NCBI GenBank assembly: GCA_902553945.1
Contig: CACDMT010000004.1
Location: forward strand, 1 to 62,595
Length of the DNA: 62,595 nucleotides
From: an uncultured Alphaproteobacteria bacterium
Lineage (GTDB): Bacteria; Pseudomonadota; Alphaproteobacteria; HIMB59; GCA-002718135
Direction of reading: 5' to 3'
Shown: positions 15,671-24,436 of the stretch, in pieces
How the letters are laid out: each line of letters starts with the position of its first letter
Numbering within the stretch: position 1 is the first letter of the stretch
Notes under the pieces: model-generated
The model's input: only the letters and a program-made list of their open reading frames with translations
The model's database searches: none
Told to the model about the DNA's origin: nothing
Made by a program: the position numbers and the translations under genes

Positions 15671-16861
15671 ATGCAATTATCTTTTAGATGGTATGGTCAA
15701 AAAGATCCTGTTAAACTAACAGATATAAGACAATCAAATGCTGAATATATAGTAACATCTTTGCACCATATTCCTGCAGGAAAAAAATGGTCAAAGTATG
15801 ATGTAAAAAAACATTTAAATTTTATAAAAAGCCACAATAACAAATACAACATAAATTTAAAATGGAATGTTGTAGAAAGTATTAATGTTCATAATAACAT
15901 TAAGTTAAGAAATAAAAATTTTAGAAGTTTAATTAATAATTATAAAGATAGTATTTCAAATGTTGCAAAAAATAAAATTAAAATTATTTGTTATAATTTT
16001 ATGCCAATAATAGATTGGACAAGGACTCAATTAGATTATCAATTACCGACAGACGGTTTGGCTTTAAGGTTTAATTATATACATTTTTTAGTTTTTGAAA
16101 AATACATTTTAAAAAATTCAAATCTTGAAGATAGATATGAAAAAAAAGAATTAATTTCGGCAGAAAAGATCTATAAAAAAATGAATGCAAAAGATATTAA
16201 AAATTTAAAAATTGCTATCATGGGTGGATTGCCTGCATCAGAAATTAAATACACAGTCAATCAATTTAAAAATATGCTTGATGCTTATAAAGAAATTAGT
16301 CCAGATCAATTAAAAAATAATTTAAAAGAATTTTTAAAAGAAATAATACCTGTTGCGGAAGATTATAATGTTAAAATGGTATTACATCCTGATGACCCAC
16401 CTATCCCACTTTTTGGTTTACCTAGAATTGTTTCTACAATTAAAGATTATAACTATATTTTAAAAGCTTATGACTCAAAATCAAATGGAATTACATTTTG
16501 TGCTGGTTCATTGGCTTCAAATATTAATAATAACGTTTATGAAATATTTAAAACTTTTAAAAATAAAATTAATTTTATTCATTTAAGAAATGTAAAAATA
16601 GAAAATGATAAAAAAAGTTTCTTTGAATCAAATCATTTAGAGGGAAATATAAATTTTGTAAAATTAATTAAAATGATATTAAACGAGGAAAAAAAACGAA
16701 AAGATAATGGAGATGAAATATCTAATATACCAATGAGACCTGATCATGGTCATTGTTTATTAGATGATAAAAAAAAGAAATTAAATCCTGGTTATTCAGC
16801 TATTGGCAGAATGATGGGATTATCTGAGTTAAGAGGAATCATTAAATCTCTTCAAAACTAA
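15671..16861 (+). CDS. uxuA: Mannonate dehydratase
   Basis: The 396-residue enzyme removes water from D-mannonate to give 2-keto-3-deoxygluconate in hexuronate (glucuronate) breakdown. Family blocks are MQLSFRWYGQKDPVKLTDIR at the start, VLHPDDPPIPLFGLPRIV, FIHLRNV, and IPMRPDHGHCLLDD near the end, with His, Cys and Asp residues that bind the metal. Length matches E. coli UxuA. No other hexuronate gene (uxaC, uxuB, kdgK) is adjacent; it is followed without any gap by an EamA transporter that may be functionally linked. A zinc-ribbon gene is divergent upstream. Confidence 0.93.
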   Translation: MQLSFRWYGQKDPVKLTDIRQSNAEYIVTSLHHIPAGKKWSKYDVKKHLNFIKSHNNKYNINLKWNVVESINVHNNIKLRNKNFRSLINNYKDSISNVAKNKIKIICYNFMPIIDWTRTQLDYQLPTDGLALRFNYIHFLVFEKYILKNSNLEDRYEKKELISAEKIYKKMNAKDIKNLKIAIMGGLPASEIKYTVNQFKNMLDAYKEISPDQLKNNLKEFLKEIIPVAEDYNVKMVLHPDDPPIPLFGLPRIVSTIKDYNYILKAYDSKSNGITFCAGSLASNINNNVYEIFKTFKNKINFIHLRNVKIENDKKSFFESNHLEGNINFVKLIKMILNEEKKRKDNGDEISNIPMRPDHGHCLLDDKKKKLNPGYSAIGRMMGLSELRGIIKSLQN

Positions 16862-17710
16862 ATGATAAAATATTTACCTTTATCATTTATTATATTTTGG
16901 AGTTCTGCATTTGTTAGTGGACAATTTATTGTTCAATCTGCAAGTCCTTTTGCTGCTTTAACATTTCGTTTTTTTATAGTTGCAATATGTTTTTTATTAT
17001 TTTCATTTTATTTTAGAGAAAAAATTATTGTTAAAACTAATTTAGCTATACAAGCATGTATTACTGGGATTCTATTTCATGGTTTTTATCTAGGCGGAGT
17101 TTTTTTTTCTTATAGTATTGGATTATCTGCAACTCTATCGGCATTAATAGTTGGATTACAACCAGTATTAACTAATATATTAAGTGGACCAATTCTTAAA
17201 GAAAGGGTTACCTTTATACAATGGTTAGGAATTTTCTTAGGTTTTATTGGAACAGTTTTAGTAATTGGAAATGATATTGGCAAATCAATTCCTATATTAG
17301 GAGTTGTATCTACTATAATAGCATTACTAGGTGCAACAATAGCAACAATTTGGCAAAAAAAAATAACAAGTAATTTAACTCTTTCTGTAAATAACTTTTA
17401 TCAAGCTTTTTCTGCATCAATTTTTTTATTAATTATCTCATTTTTATTTGAAGTTCCGTATATTAATTTTGATAATAGATTTATATTTTCAATGGGATGG
17501 CAAATAATTATGGTATCATTTGGTGCATATGCAATACTTATGTATTTAATAAAAACTGGAACAGCAAGTAAAACATCGAATCTTTTCTTTCTTGTGCCAC
17601 CTGTTACTGCTATTATGGCCTGGTTTGTACTTAACGAAGAATTATTTGTAATTGATATTGTTGGTTTATTAATTTGTGCTTTTGGAGTTTATATTGCTAC
17701 TAGAAAATAA
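16862..17710 (+). CDS. EamA/DMT-superfamily transporter, co-transcribed with uxuA
   Basis: The start codon follows the uxuA stop directly. The 282-residue protein has ten hydrophobic spans in two EamA repeats, with ILKERVTFIQWLGIFLGFIG in the first half and a second repeat ending FVLNEELFVIDIVGLLICAF. The N-terminal WSSAFVSGQFIVQSASPFAA is typical of the RhaT/YdcZ-like DMT group. Being locked to uxuA suggests a part in sugar-acid transport, which is inference; most family substrates are unknown. Confidence 0.87.
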   Translation: MIKYLPLSFIIFWSSAFVSGQFIVQSASPFAALTFRFFIVAICFLLFSFYFREKIIVKTNLAIQACITGILFHGFYLGGVFFSYSIGLSATLSALIVGLQPVLTNILSGPILKERVTFIQWLGIFLGFIGTVLVIGNDIGKSIPILGVVSTIIALLGATIATIWQKKITSNLTLSVNNFYQAFSASIFLLIISFLFEVPYINFDNRFIFSMGWQIIMVSFGAYAILMYLIKTGTASKTSNLFFLVPPVTAIMAWFVLNEELFVIDIVGLLICAFGVYIATRK

Positions 17711-17734
17711 ATTAATATTTGTTAATTTATAATA

Positions 17735-18082
17735 ATGTATTTAATTTTAAAAACATTAATAAGTGCTATCATAATCGTAGTTGTTTCAGAAATAGCAAAA
17801 AGATACACATGGTCTGCTGCAATTATTGTATCGCTTCCATTAACTTCGGTATTAGCTTTTATATGGCTATATTGGGATACAAAAGATGCTCAAAAAGTAA
17901 TAGAGCTATCCTATAGCACAATAGTTATGACATTACCTTCTTTCGTTTTTTTTATTATTCTTCCACTTTTACTAAAATTTAAACAAAATTTTATACTTTC
18001 TATTATTGTCTCTATATTAAGTACAGCTATTGTATATGCAATTTTTATTATAATTATAAAAAAGTTCAATTTTAATTTTTAA
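17735..18082 (+). CDS. DUF3147 family small membrane protein
   Basis: The 115-residue protein has four hydrophobic spans and begins with the family phrase ILKTLISAIIIVVVSEIAKR, followed by IVSLPLTSVLAFIWLYWDT. These match DUF3147 membrane proteins found widely in proteobacteria, whose function is unknown. It lies 24 bases after the EamA gene on the same strand and is probably the last gene of the uxuA unit. Its 3' end overlaps the convergent small gene by 11 bases. Confidence 0.78.
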   Translation: MYLILKTLISAIIIVVVSEIAKRYTWSAAIIVSLPLTSVLAFIWLYWDTKDAQKVIELSYSTIVMTLPSFVFFIILPLLLKFKQNFILSIIVSILSTAIVYAIFIIIIKKFNFNF

Positions 18083-18257
18083 TTACATTATCCATATTCA
18101 TTAATATAGGACGACCATCATGAGCTGTATTTAGTGGAAAATATTCATTATTATATCTAACACATAATGTTAATCCTGTTCTTTTCTCTTTTCCTAAATT
18201 TACTTCTAGATCCACTATTACTAATTCTGTTTTCTCTAAAACTTTTAATATTTTCAT
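18072..18257 (-). CDS. Small protein of unknown function
   Basis: The 61-residue product begins MKILKVLEKTELVIVDLEVN and has an alternating beta-like pattern, then GLTLCVRYNNEYFPLNTAHD. No family is recognised. A good ribosome site, AAAGGA, ends about seven bases before the ATG, which supports translation. It converges on the DUF3147 gene with an 11-base overlap and lies 81 bases from the divergent tupA start. Confidence 0.6.
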   Translation of the reverse strand: MKILKVLEKTELVIVDLEVNLGKEKRTGLTLCVRYNNEYFPLNTAHDGRPILMNMDNVIKN

Positions 18258-18338
18258 TTTTTTCCTTTGTTAATAATATATTTAGATAAATATTAATTTT
18301 AATTTAAAAAGGGGCTAATATGATTTTAAGTAAAATTT

Positions 18339-19130
18339 ATGATTAAATACATGATTTTTATAATTATTTTAATTATGAATTTAAATGCTTATGGTAAAAA
18401 TTACATATATATTGCAAGTACAACCTCAACTCACGATACAGGATTATTAAAACATATTAACAAATATTTTAGTAAAGAATTCAATATAAATGTAAAAGTT
18501 TTATCATTGGGAACTGGTCAAGCATTAAAAATTGCTAGGGATGGCAATGTTGAGATTCTTTTAGTTCACCATTATCCATCAGAATTACAATTTATGAAAG
18601 ATGGATTTGGAAAAATTAGATATAATTTAATGTATAATGATTACGTTTTAGTTGGTCCAAAAGATGATGTAAATAAATGTAAATCAATTAAAGAAAAATT
18701 GAATGAAATTCATAAGAAAGAATTAATATTTATTTCAAGAGGTGACGACAGTGGAACACATAAAAAAGAAAATGAATTATGGAAACTTATACAAATATTA
18801 CCTAATACTAATTCAAAATGGTATTTAAGTGTAGGTCAAGGAATGGGTCAGACACTATTAATAACTAATAACAAAAAGGGATATACTTTAAGTGATAGAA
18901 GTACATGGATATCTTTTAATAAAAAAGAAAATTTGAAGATTGTTTGTGAAAATTTACCACCTCTATTTAATCAATATGGAATTATATTAGTAAATAGTTC
19001 AATTAATAATAACTTAAATACTAAAGATGCAAAAAAGTATATTAATTGGATAATTTCAAATAAAGCAAAAAAATTAATTAATAATTATAGAGTTAATGGA
19101 GAACAATTATTTTTCTTTAATCATCACTAG
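18339..19130 (+). CDS. tupA: TupA-like tungstate/oxyanion-binding periplasmic protein
   Basis: A signal peptide (MIKYMIFIIILIMNLNAYGK) precedes a type-II periplasmic binding protein. The phrases IASTTSTHDTGLL, LSLGTGQALKIARDGNVEIL, YNDYVLVGPKDD and ISRGDDSGTHKKENELW are the recognised TupA blocks; the Ser/Thr residues hold the oxyanion. TupA delivers tungstate to the TupBC transporter for tungsten enzymes. Neither tupB nor tupC is nearby: the next gene is a convergent oxygenase. It therefore either works with a distant permease or has another role. Length (263) is normal, so it is not a fragment. Confidence 0.85.
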   Translation: MIKYMIFIIILIMNLNAYGKNYIYIASTTSTHDTGLLKHINKYFSKEFNINVKVLSLGTGQALKIARDGNVEILLVHHYPSELQFMKDGFGKIRYNLMYNDYVLVGPKDDVNKCKSIKEKLNEIHKKELIFISRGDDSGTHKKENELWKLIQILPNTNSKWYLSVGQGMGQTLLITNNKKGYTLSDRSTWISFNKKENLKIVCENLPPLFNQYGIILVNSSINNNLNTKDAKKYINWIISNKAKKLINNYRVNGEQLFFFNHH

Positions 19131-19909
19131 TTTATTCTTCCAAAAAATGTCTTTCTTGCATTTTCTGAAAGCATAGTTCCCTCTTCTTCATTATAATTTA
19201 AAGTTACTAAAATTCTTGGTTTCGTTGAAAGTACTGGGGTTACACGGTGCAAATAATTTCTTCCATAAAATAAAACCAAAGCACCCGCATCAACATTAAT
19301 AGTTTCAGGTAAAATTTTTCTATCTAGGATTTTTTTTATAAATGTTTTATCAATATAGTTATTGGTATAATCTCTTCCTTTATTAATATATTCAAATTCG
19401 CCTCCACTATCTGAAGATTGGATCATTAAAGTGATTGCAAAAGATGCATTATCAAAATGCCAACCAAGTTGTTGAGATTTTTGATAATAATTATAATTTA
19501 TTGAAGATAAAGAATCTCTATATGGATAAATATTATCAAGATTTAAAACTCCTTTTAAGAAATTTTTAAATAAAGACGATTTATACAATATGTTTAATTT
19601 TGAATTTTGATTTAATAAATCATGTGGAACACAACCTTTATCACTTACTACTTCAGCATTTAAAGGATCATTACTATTAATAGATTTATCTGGTTTATTT
19701 AATAAAATAGTATGATTTTGTGAACAATAAAAAGCTTGATCCTCAAGTTTAAGCGCTTCATAAATTAAGTCTTCTAAACATTCATTACTAAGAAAATTTT
19801 TCAATATTAAAATTGAATTTTTTTGTATCTCATGATTACATTTTTTTATATATACTTTACTGTTGATTGGATGGTTTTCAATATTTACTATTTCTTTTAA
19901 ATCATTCAT
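19127..19909 (-). CDS. Fe(II)/2-oxoglutarate-dependent oxygenase
   Basis: The 260-residue protein has the HxD...H iron triad H151, D153 (GWHFD) and H221 (YLHRVTP), and R232 positioned to bind 2-oxoglutarate in PRILVTLNYN. The double-stranded beta-helix begins near 135 and an N-terminal helical region precedes it. The order HFDNASFAITLMIQ-SGGEFEY resembles the HalD/ArpA-like group of freestanding 2OG oxygenases on small molecules or amino acids. The substrate is unknown. Its end overlaps tupA by four bases on the other strand; it is divergent from selO with 74 bases between. Confidence 0.85.
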   Translation of the reverse strand: MNDLKEIVNIENHPINSKVYIKKCNHEIQKNSILILKNFLSNECLEDLIYEALKLEDQAFYCSQNHTILLNKPDKSINSNDPLNAEVVSDKGCVPHDLLNQNSKLNILYKSSLFKNFLKGVLNLDNIYPYRDSLSSINYNYYQKSQQLGWHFDNASFAITLMIQSSDSGGEFEYINKGRDYTNNYIDKTFIKKILDRKILPETINVDAGALVLFYGRNYLHRVTPVLSTKPRILVTLNYNEEEGTMLSENARKTFFGRIN

Positions 19910-19983
19910 TATTTGATTGTATATTTATATATTAAAATTGTAGATGTTAAATTTAAATTATTAATATATATTTAAACTACAAT

Positions 19984-21375
19984 ATGGTTTGGAATTTTCA
20001 AGATAGTTATACAAATTTACCTGAAATTTTTTATAGTAGAGTTAAACCAGATAACTTTAATAATAAAAAACTTTTATTATTTAATGAAGATTTAGCAAAA
20101 GAAATTGATTTAAATTTTGATAACTTAAATAAAAATCAAATATGTGATGTTTTATTAGGAAATAATCAATTAGATAAATATTTTTTTTCACAAGCTTATG
20201 CAGGGCATCAGTTTGGTAATTTTACAATCTTAGGTGATGGAAGAGCTTTATTACTAGGTGAGCATATTACAAATGATAAGCAAAGATTAGATATACAATT
20301 AAAAGGATCGGGAAAAACTCCTTATTCAAGAAATGGTGATGGAAAAGCAGCATTAGGACCAATGATTCGAGAATACTTAATTAGCGAAGCAATGCATAAT
20401 CTAGGAATACCTTCAACAAGAGCTTTGGCTGTAATTAGTACAGGTGAAAAAGTATTAAGAGAAAAGTTTGAACCTGGTGCTATATTAATTAGAGTTGCAA
20501 AGTCTCATATTCGTGTTGGAACTTTTCAATTTGGAAGTCTTTTAAAAAAAAGTGATGAATTTGATAATTTAATCTCCTACACAATTAATCGATTATATCC
20601 AAATTTAATAAATAAAAAACATAAATTTTTAAATTTTTTTGAAAAAATATGTGATTTACAAATTAATTTAATTGTAGAATGGATGAGAGTTGGTTTTATA
20701 CATGGAGTAATGAACACAGATAATATGTCATTATCTGGTGAAACAATTGATTATGGACCTTGTGCTTTCTTAGATAACTATAATCCAAAAAAAGTTTTTA
20801 GTTCAATAGATAAAATGGGAAGATATAGCTTTGAAAATCAACCTAAAATTGCCTTATGGAACTTAGCAAGATTAGCAGAAACATTTATGCATTACATTGA
20901 TAATAATGAGATTAAATCAATAAAAATTATAGAAGAAATATTAAATAAAAACGAAAAAAAATTTGAAAGAAACTGGAATATTATGATGAGTAAAAAGTTA
21001 AATCTAGATATAAATAATAAAAATAATAATGAGGTGATAAAAGAATTTTTAGACTTAATGCATATATATAAACTTGATTATACTAATACATTTTTAGATT
21101 TAGAAAATAATAGATTAAATAAAGAAATTTTTAAAAATTGGATTAAAAAATATAATAAATGTAAGTTAAAAAAATATAATAAATTTAATCCAACAATAAT
21201 ACCTAGAAATCATATAATAGAAAAAATTATTAATGAGTCATATAATGGAGAGTTGAATAAATTATATGAATTTGAAAAAATTCTTAAAAATCCATATAAA
21301 AATAATATTAATAAAGAATTTTTAAATCCACCCACTGATAATGAAAAAGTCTATCAAACATTTTGTGGTACTTAG
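19984..21375 (+). CDS. selO: Protein adenylyltransferase SelO (YdiU)
   Basis: SelO is a pseudokinase-fold enzyme that transfers AMP to Ser, Thr or Tyr of target proteins and helps in oxidative stress. The blocks SQAYAGHQFGNFTILGDGRA, QLKGSGKTPYSRNGDGKAAL, and GVMNTDNMSLSGETIDYGP (metal-binding N247 and D257) are all present. The C-terminus YQTFCGT carries the cysteine that aligns with selenocysteine in animal SELENOO. At 463 residues it is slightly shorter than E. coli YdiU, with a Lys/Asn-rich C-terminal half. It stands alone, ending two bases from the convergent permease gene. Confidence 0.95.
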   Translation: MVWNFQDSYTNLPEIFYSRVKPDNFNNKKLLLFNEDLAKEIDLNFDNLNKNQICDVLLGNNQLDKYFFSQAYAGHQFGNFTILGDGRALLLGEHITNDKQRLDIQLKGSGKTPYSRNGDGKAALGPMIREYLISEAMHNLGIPSTRALAVISTGEKVLREKFEPGAILIRVAKSHIRVGTFQFGSLLKKSDEFDNLISYTINRLYPNLINKKHKFLNFFEKICDLQINLIVEWMRVGFIHGVMNTDNMSLSGETIDYGPCAFLDNYNPKKVFSSIDKMGRYSFENQPKIALWNLARLAETFMHYIDNNEIKSIKIIEEILNKNEKKFERNWNIMMSKKLNLDINNKNNNEVIKEFLDLMHIYKLDYTNTFLDLENNRLNKEIFKNWIKKYNKCKLKKYNKFNPTIIPRNHIIEKIINESYNGELNKLYEFEKILKNPYKNNINKEFLNPPTDNEKVYQTFCGT

Positions 21376-21377
21376 AT

Positions 21378-22208
21378 TTATTTTACAGCTCCTTCAGTAA
21401 GGCCTGAAACAAAATATTTTCCTATAAATAAAAATAATAAAATAACAGGCAAACTTGCTAATACTGCGCCAGATAATAAAAAACCCCAATCAATTTGATA
21501 TTGACCAACAATTGCCGATAAACCAACTGGTAATGTTTTTAAACTATCTGTGCTAATTAATATTGAAGCAAAAAGATATTCAGTCCAAGAAATGATAAAG
21601 CAAAAAATTGCAATACTTGCTATACCTGGAGCTGCTAAAGGGATAATAATTTTAAATATAACAATAATTCTTGAAGCTCCATCTATATATGCTGCCTCTT
21701 CTATTTCAGTCGGTATTAATTTAAAAAATGCTTTTAACATCCATACGGCGAAGGGTGTAGCAAACAAAACATTGACAATAATTAATGCAATGTAAGTATT
21801 AAGAAGATAAATTTTTGCAAATAATAAGTATATGGGTATTAATAATATAACACCTGGGAAAGCATAAGTTACCAATAGTGAATACTCTACAAATTTATTG
21901 CCATAAAATTTAAGCTTATGTAATCCATATGCAGCTGAAACAGACAAAATAATTGAAATAAACATAGAAAAAAAAGATACAATAAGACTATTAATTAAAT
22001 ATGTAAAAAAATCAGAATTAAATAAAATTTTTTCATAATGTTCTAATGTAAAAGATCTTGGTATTATTGTAGTTGATGTAGCAATAATTTCTTCAGGTGA
22101 TTTAAAAGATGATGTTATTATCCAAAAAAAGGGGAAAAAGAAAATTATTAATATTATTATTATTGATAACGTCAAAAAAATATATTTTAAATATGTCTCT
22201 TTAATCAT
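21378..22208 (-). CDS. Carbohydrate ABC transporter permease (MalG-like)
   Basis: The 276-residue inner-membrane protein has six spans. The EAA loop that docks the ATPase is visible in EEAAYIDGASRIIVIFKIII followed by PLAAPG. The conserved start of the family, FPFFWIITSSFKSPEE, and the end YFVSGLTEGAVK, identify the CUT1 MalG/UgpE-type subunit. It overlaps the partner permease gene by eight bases and is the last gene of the sugar operon. No ATPase gene follows, and selO converges two bases away with no terminator seen. Confidence 0.93.
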   Translation of the reverse strand: MIKETYLKYIFLTLSIIIILIIFFFPFFWIITSSFKSPEEIIATSTTIIPRSFTLEHYEKILFNSDFFTYLINSLIVSFFSMFISIILSVSAAYGLHKLKFYGNKFVEYSLLVTYAFPGVILLIPIYLLFAKIYLLNTYIALIIVNVLFATPFAVWMLKAFFKLIPTEIEEAAYIDGASRIIVIFKIIIPLAAPGIASIAIFCFIISWTEYLFASILISTDSLKTLPVGLSAIVGQYQIDWGFLLSGAVLASLPVILLFLFIGKYFVSGLTEGAVK

Positions 22209-23073
22209 TTTCTTTAGGAGCCATAAATTTAATAAAAAACAATGAAAATATTAATAGTAAAAAACTTGTTATTATCGATAGAGTTGCTGCTTGACTTATT
22301 CTAAATTTTGTAAAAGCTGTTTCATATATTAAAAGTGGTAAAGTAGTTGTTGCATTTGACGGCCCTCCCTTTGTGATAAGCCAAATAATATCAAATATAT
22401 TAAAGGATAATAAAGTACCAACTAACCCTAATACAAATAATACATTTTTTAAATTTGGAATTGTGATGTGAATAAATTGTTGAATGAAGTTAGCACCATC
22501 AACTTTTGATGCGTCATAAATTTCTCTATTAATAGAATTTAATCCAGATAAAATTATTAAAGCAAGAAATGGACTCCATCTCCAAGAATTAATAAGAACT
22601 AAGGAAACAAAAGCTTTATTCGGAGTACTAAAAAAACCAGTGGCATTATCTAAAATACCTAAATTAATTAATAAAGAATTAACTATACCACTACTACTGC
22701 TTAACATTAATTTCCAAATTACAACAACAACTACAGTTGGTATAATAAATGACAAAATAATCCAATTTGCCATTATCTTTTTACCAGGAAATCTATAGTT
22801 AATTGTTAAAGCTATAGTAAAAGCAAAAAATGTTTGGCATATAGCGTTACCAATTATCCAATAAAAACTGTTAATAGAGGCATTAATAAACTTAGTTGAT
22901 TTTATTAATTTAAAGTAATTATCTATACCTATAAATTTTCCTGATGTTCCAATAATTTTTACATTAAAAAAACTTAATTCAAATGCAATATAAATTGGAA
23001 TTATAATAATTAATGAAATCCATATCAATAAAGGTGAAACAAACAACCAGCCTTCAATATTATTTTTTTTCAC
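22201..23073 (-). CDS. Carbohydrate ABC transporter permease (MalF/UgpA-like)
   Basis: The 290-residue protein starts at a GTG (KKNNIEGWLFVSPLLIWISL follows) and has six spans. Its EAA-type loop reads IYDASKVDGANFIQQFIHIT. It pairs with the downstream MalG-like subunit, with which it overlaps by eight bases, to form the membrane channel of a CUT1 sugar importer. A 9-bp hairpin lies between it and the upstream binding-protein gene and may lower its expression relative to that gene. Confidence 0.93.
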   Translation of the reverse strand: MKKNNIEGWLFVSPLLIWISLIIIIPIYIAFELSFFNVKIIGTSGKFIGIDNYFKLIKSTKFINASINSFYWIIGNAICQTFFAFTIALTINYRFPGKKIMANWIILSFIIPTVVVVVIWKLMLSSSSGIVNSLLINLGILDNATGFFSTPNKAFVSLVLINSWRWSPFLALIILSGLNSINREIYDASKVDGANFIQQFIHITIPNLKNVLFVLGLVGTLLSFNIFDIIWLITKGGPSNATTTLPLLIYETAFTKFRISQAATLSIITSFLLLIFSLFFIKFMAPKEND

Positions 23074-23081
23074 AATAAATA

Positions 23082-23103
23082 CAGCACCTCTATTGAGGTG
23101 CTG
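23082..23103. promoter_or_regulatory. Intra-operon stem-loop between binding-protein and permease genes
   Basis: A perfect 9-bp stem, CAGCACCTC with GAGGTGCTG, closes a 4-base loop (TATT on the plus strand). It lies 11 bases after the binding-protein stop and 9 bases before the permease GTG, both on the minus strand. On the minus strand no long T-run follows, so it is more likely an mRNA-stabilising or partial-attenuation hairpin than a full terminator. On the plus strand a CTTTTTT tract follows, but no gene there needs it. Confidence 0.75.
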
Positions 23104-23114
23104 CTTTTTTATAT

Positions 23115-24386
23115 TTATTCAATAGCTTCAGACATTATTTCCATACCCTCAGTAACTGCATCTGATGGACTTTTTCCATCAATCAAAGTTAATTGAAGAG
23201 TTTGAGCTAATAAATTCTGAGCTGATATTGAGGATATACTTGTAAATGTATTACCATTAGTAAAACCAAAAAGACTACCTCTAGTAGAATTATCAAGCAT
23301 AGTTTCAACCTGTGATTTATACTTAACTACTACTGGATCATCCCAATAAGTTGAATCTTTACTTCCAGCTTCAGTTATAGGTAAAAATAATCCTGGTTCC
23401 ATATTGATAAAACGACCATAATTACCCGGTTCCATTAAATAACTCAGAAACTTTTTAGAAGCTTCCATTTTTGCTGGATCTTCAGTCATAATCATAGCTG
23501 AATTAACATAAGAAACAGTACCCGCTCTATGAGCTTTACCATTAGCATATGGAATTTGAATTACACCAAGATCATCAGCATCGCCACCAGCTTGAGAATC
23601 ATAGGTAGAAATAACTGTAAATTGTAATATCATTGCACAGCCTTTACTAGCAAAACAAGCCTCTGCCTCTCCCCAAGTCCAGTTTGCAGCATCTGGTGCT
23701 GAATATTGATATAATTCTTTATATACATCATATGCAGCGACTGTTTCGGGATTATCAAATCTTAGTGTTCCATCAGAATTATAGATTTCTTCTGCACCTG
23801 AATTTACCATGAAGCTATAAATTGTTTGATCTGTATAAAGTTGTTTGTTACCTGGAAGACCAATTCCATAAACTCCATCTTTAGTTAGAGTTTTTGCAGC
23901 TTTTTTTAGATCAGACCATGTTTTTGGTGGTGAAATACCGGCTTTTTCAAAATCACTTTTTCTGTACCAAACAGATAGAGCCATATTCCAAAGTGGTACT
24001 GCCCATGTATGACCATTATAAGTATATTGATCAAGAGCTTTCTGATAAAAACCGTACTTAGAGTCTAATTCTGCAACAAAATCTTCAACAGGTTGCGCTG
24101 CACCCATCTCTGCTAAGATTGGTGTAAAATCAGGTATACCAACTAATATCTCTGGAGCAGTACCAGCTGCAACAGATGCTGGGGCTTTAGCATAAATCTC
24201 ACCCCAATTTTGAACTTCTTGAGTTACATTTATGTCAGGATTAGCTGAATTGAATTCATCTATTAAAGTTTGAATTCTGTCCACTCTATGAGGCACACCT
24301 TCCATGTGCCAAAAAGTAACATTAGTAACTGCAAGAGCATTAAATGAAAATAAAATTGAAATTATAAATAGTAAAATTTTATTCAT
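23115..24386 (-). CDS. Sugar ABC transporter substrate-binding protein (extracellular family 1)
   Basis: The 423-residue protein has a signal peptide cleaved after about residue 19 (FNALA). The mature part starts VTNVTFWHMEGVPHRVDRIQ and contains WAVPLWNMALSVWYRKSDFE, hallmarks of CUT1 sugar-binding proteins related to UgpB and MalE. It captures a sugar or polyol in the periplasm. Its Ala/Gly/Asp-rich composition contrasts with the Lys/Asn-rich neighbours, as usual for abundant exported proteins. An AGGAGGG ribosome site precedes the ATG and a stem-loop follows the stop; both suit high expression. Confidence 0.94.
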   Translation of the reverse strand: MNKILLFIISILFSFNALAVTNVTFWHMEGVPHRVDRIQTLIDEFNSANPDINVTQEVQNWGEIYAKAPASVAAGTAPEILVGIPDFTPILAEMGAAQPVEDFVAELDSKYGFYQKALDQYTYNGHTWAVPLWNMALSVWYRKSDFEKAGISPPKTWSDLKKAAKTLTKDGVYGIGLPGNKQLYTDQTIYSFMVNSGAEEIYNSDGTLRFDNPETVAAYDVYKELYQYSAPDAANWTWGEAEACFASKGCAMILQFTVISTYDSQAGGDADDLGVIQIPYANGKAHRAGTVSYVNSAMIMTEDPAKMEASKKFLSYLMEPGNYGRFINMEPGLFLPITEAGSKDSTYWDDPVVVKYKSQVETMLDNSTRGSLFGFTNGNTFTSISSISAQNLLAQTLQLTLIDGKSPSDAVTEGMEIMSEAIE

Positions 24387-24392
24387 TATCTT

Positions 24393-24399
24393 CCCTCCT
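24393..24399 (-). promoter_or_regulatory. Strong Shine-Dalgarno sequence of the binding-protein gene
   Basis: On the minus strand AGGAGGG ends six bases before the ATG at 24386, the best ribosome site in the sugar operon. Its presence here, while the kinase and permease genes lack one, predicts excess synthesis of the periplasmic binding protein. Confidence 0.75.
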
Positions 24400-24436
24400 A
24401 TATTTATAATTTATATTATATAGGAATTAATGATAA

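Noticed and set aside
17719..17916. 65-codon frame at the start of the DUF3147 gene
   Set aside because: It overlaps the DUF3147 gene in another frame; that gene has clear family motifs and hydrophobic pattern.
21368..21375. SelO C-terminal FCGT as a possible selenocysteine gene
   Set aside because: The codon is TGT for Cys, no in-frame TGA is needed, and Cys is the normal bacterial form.
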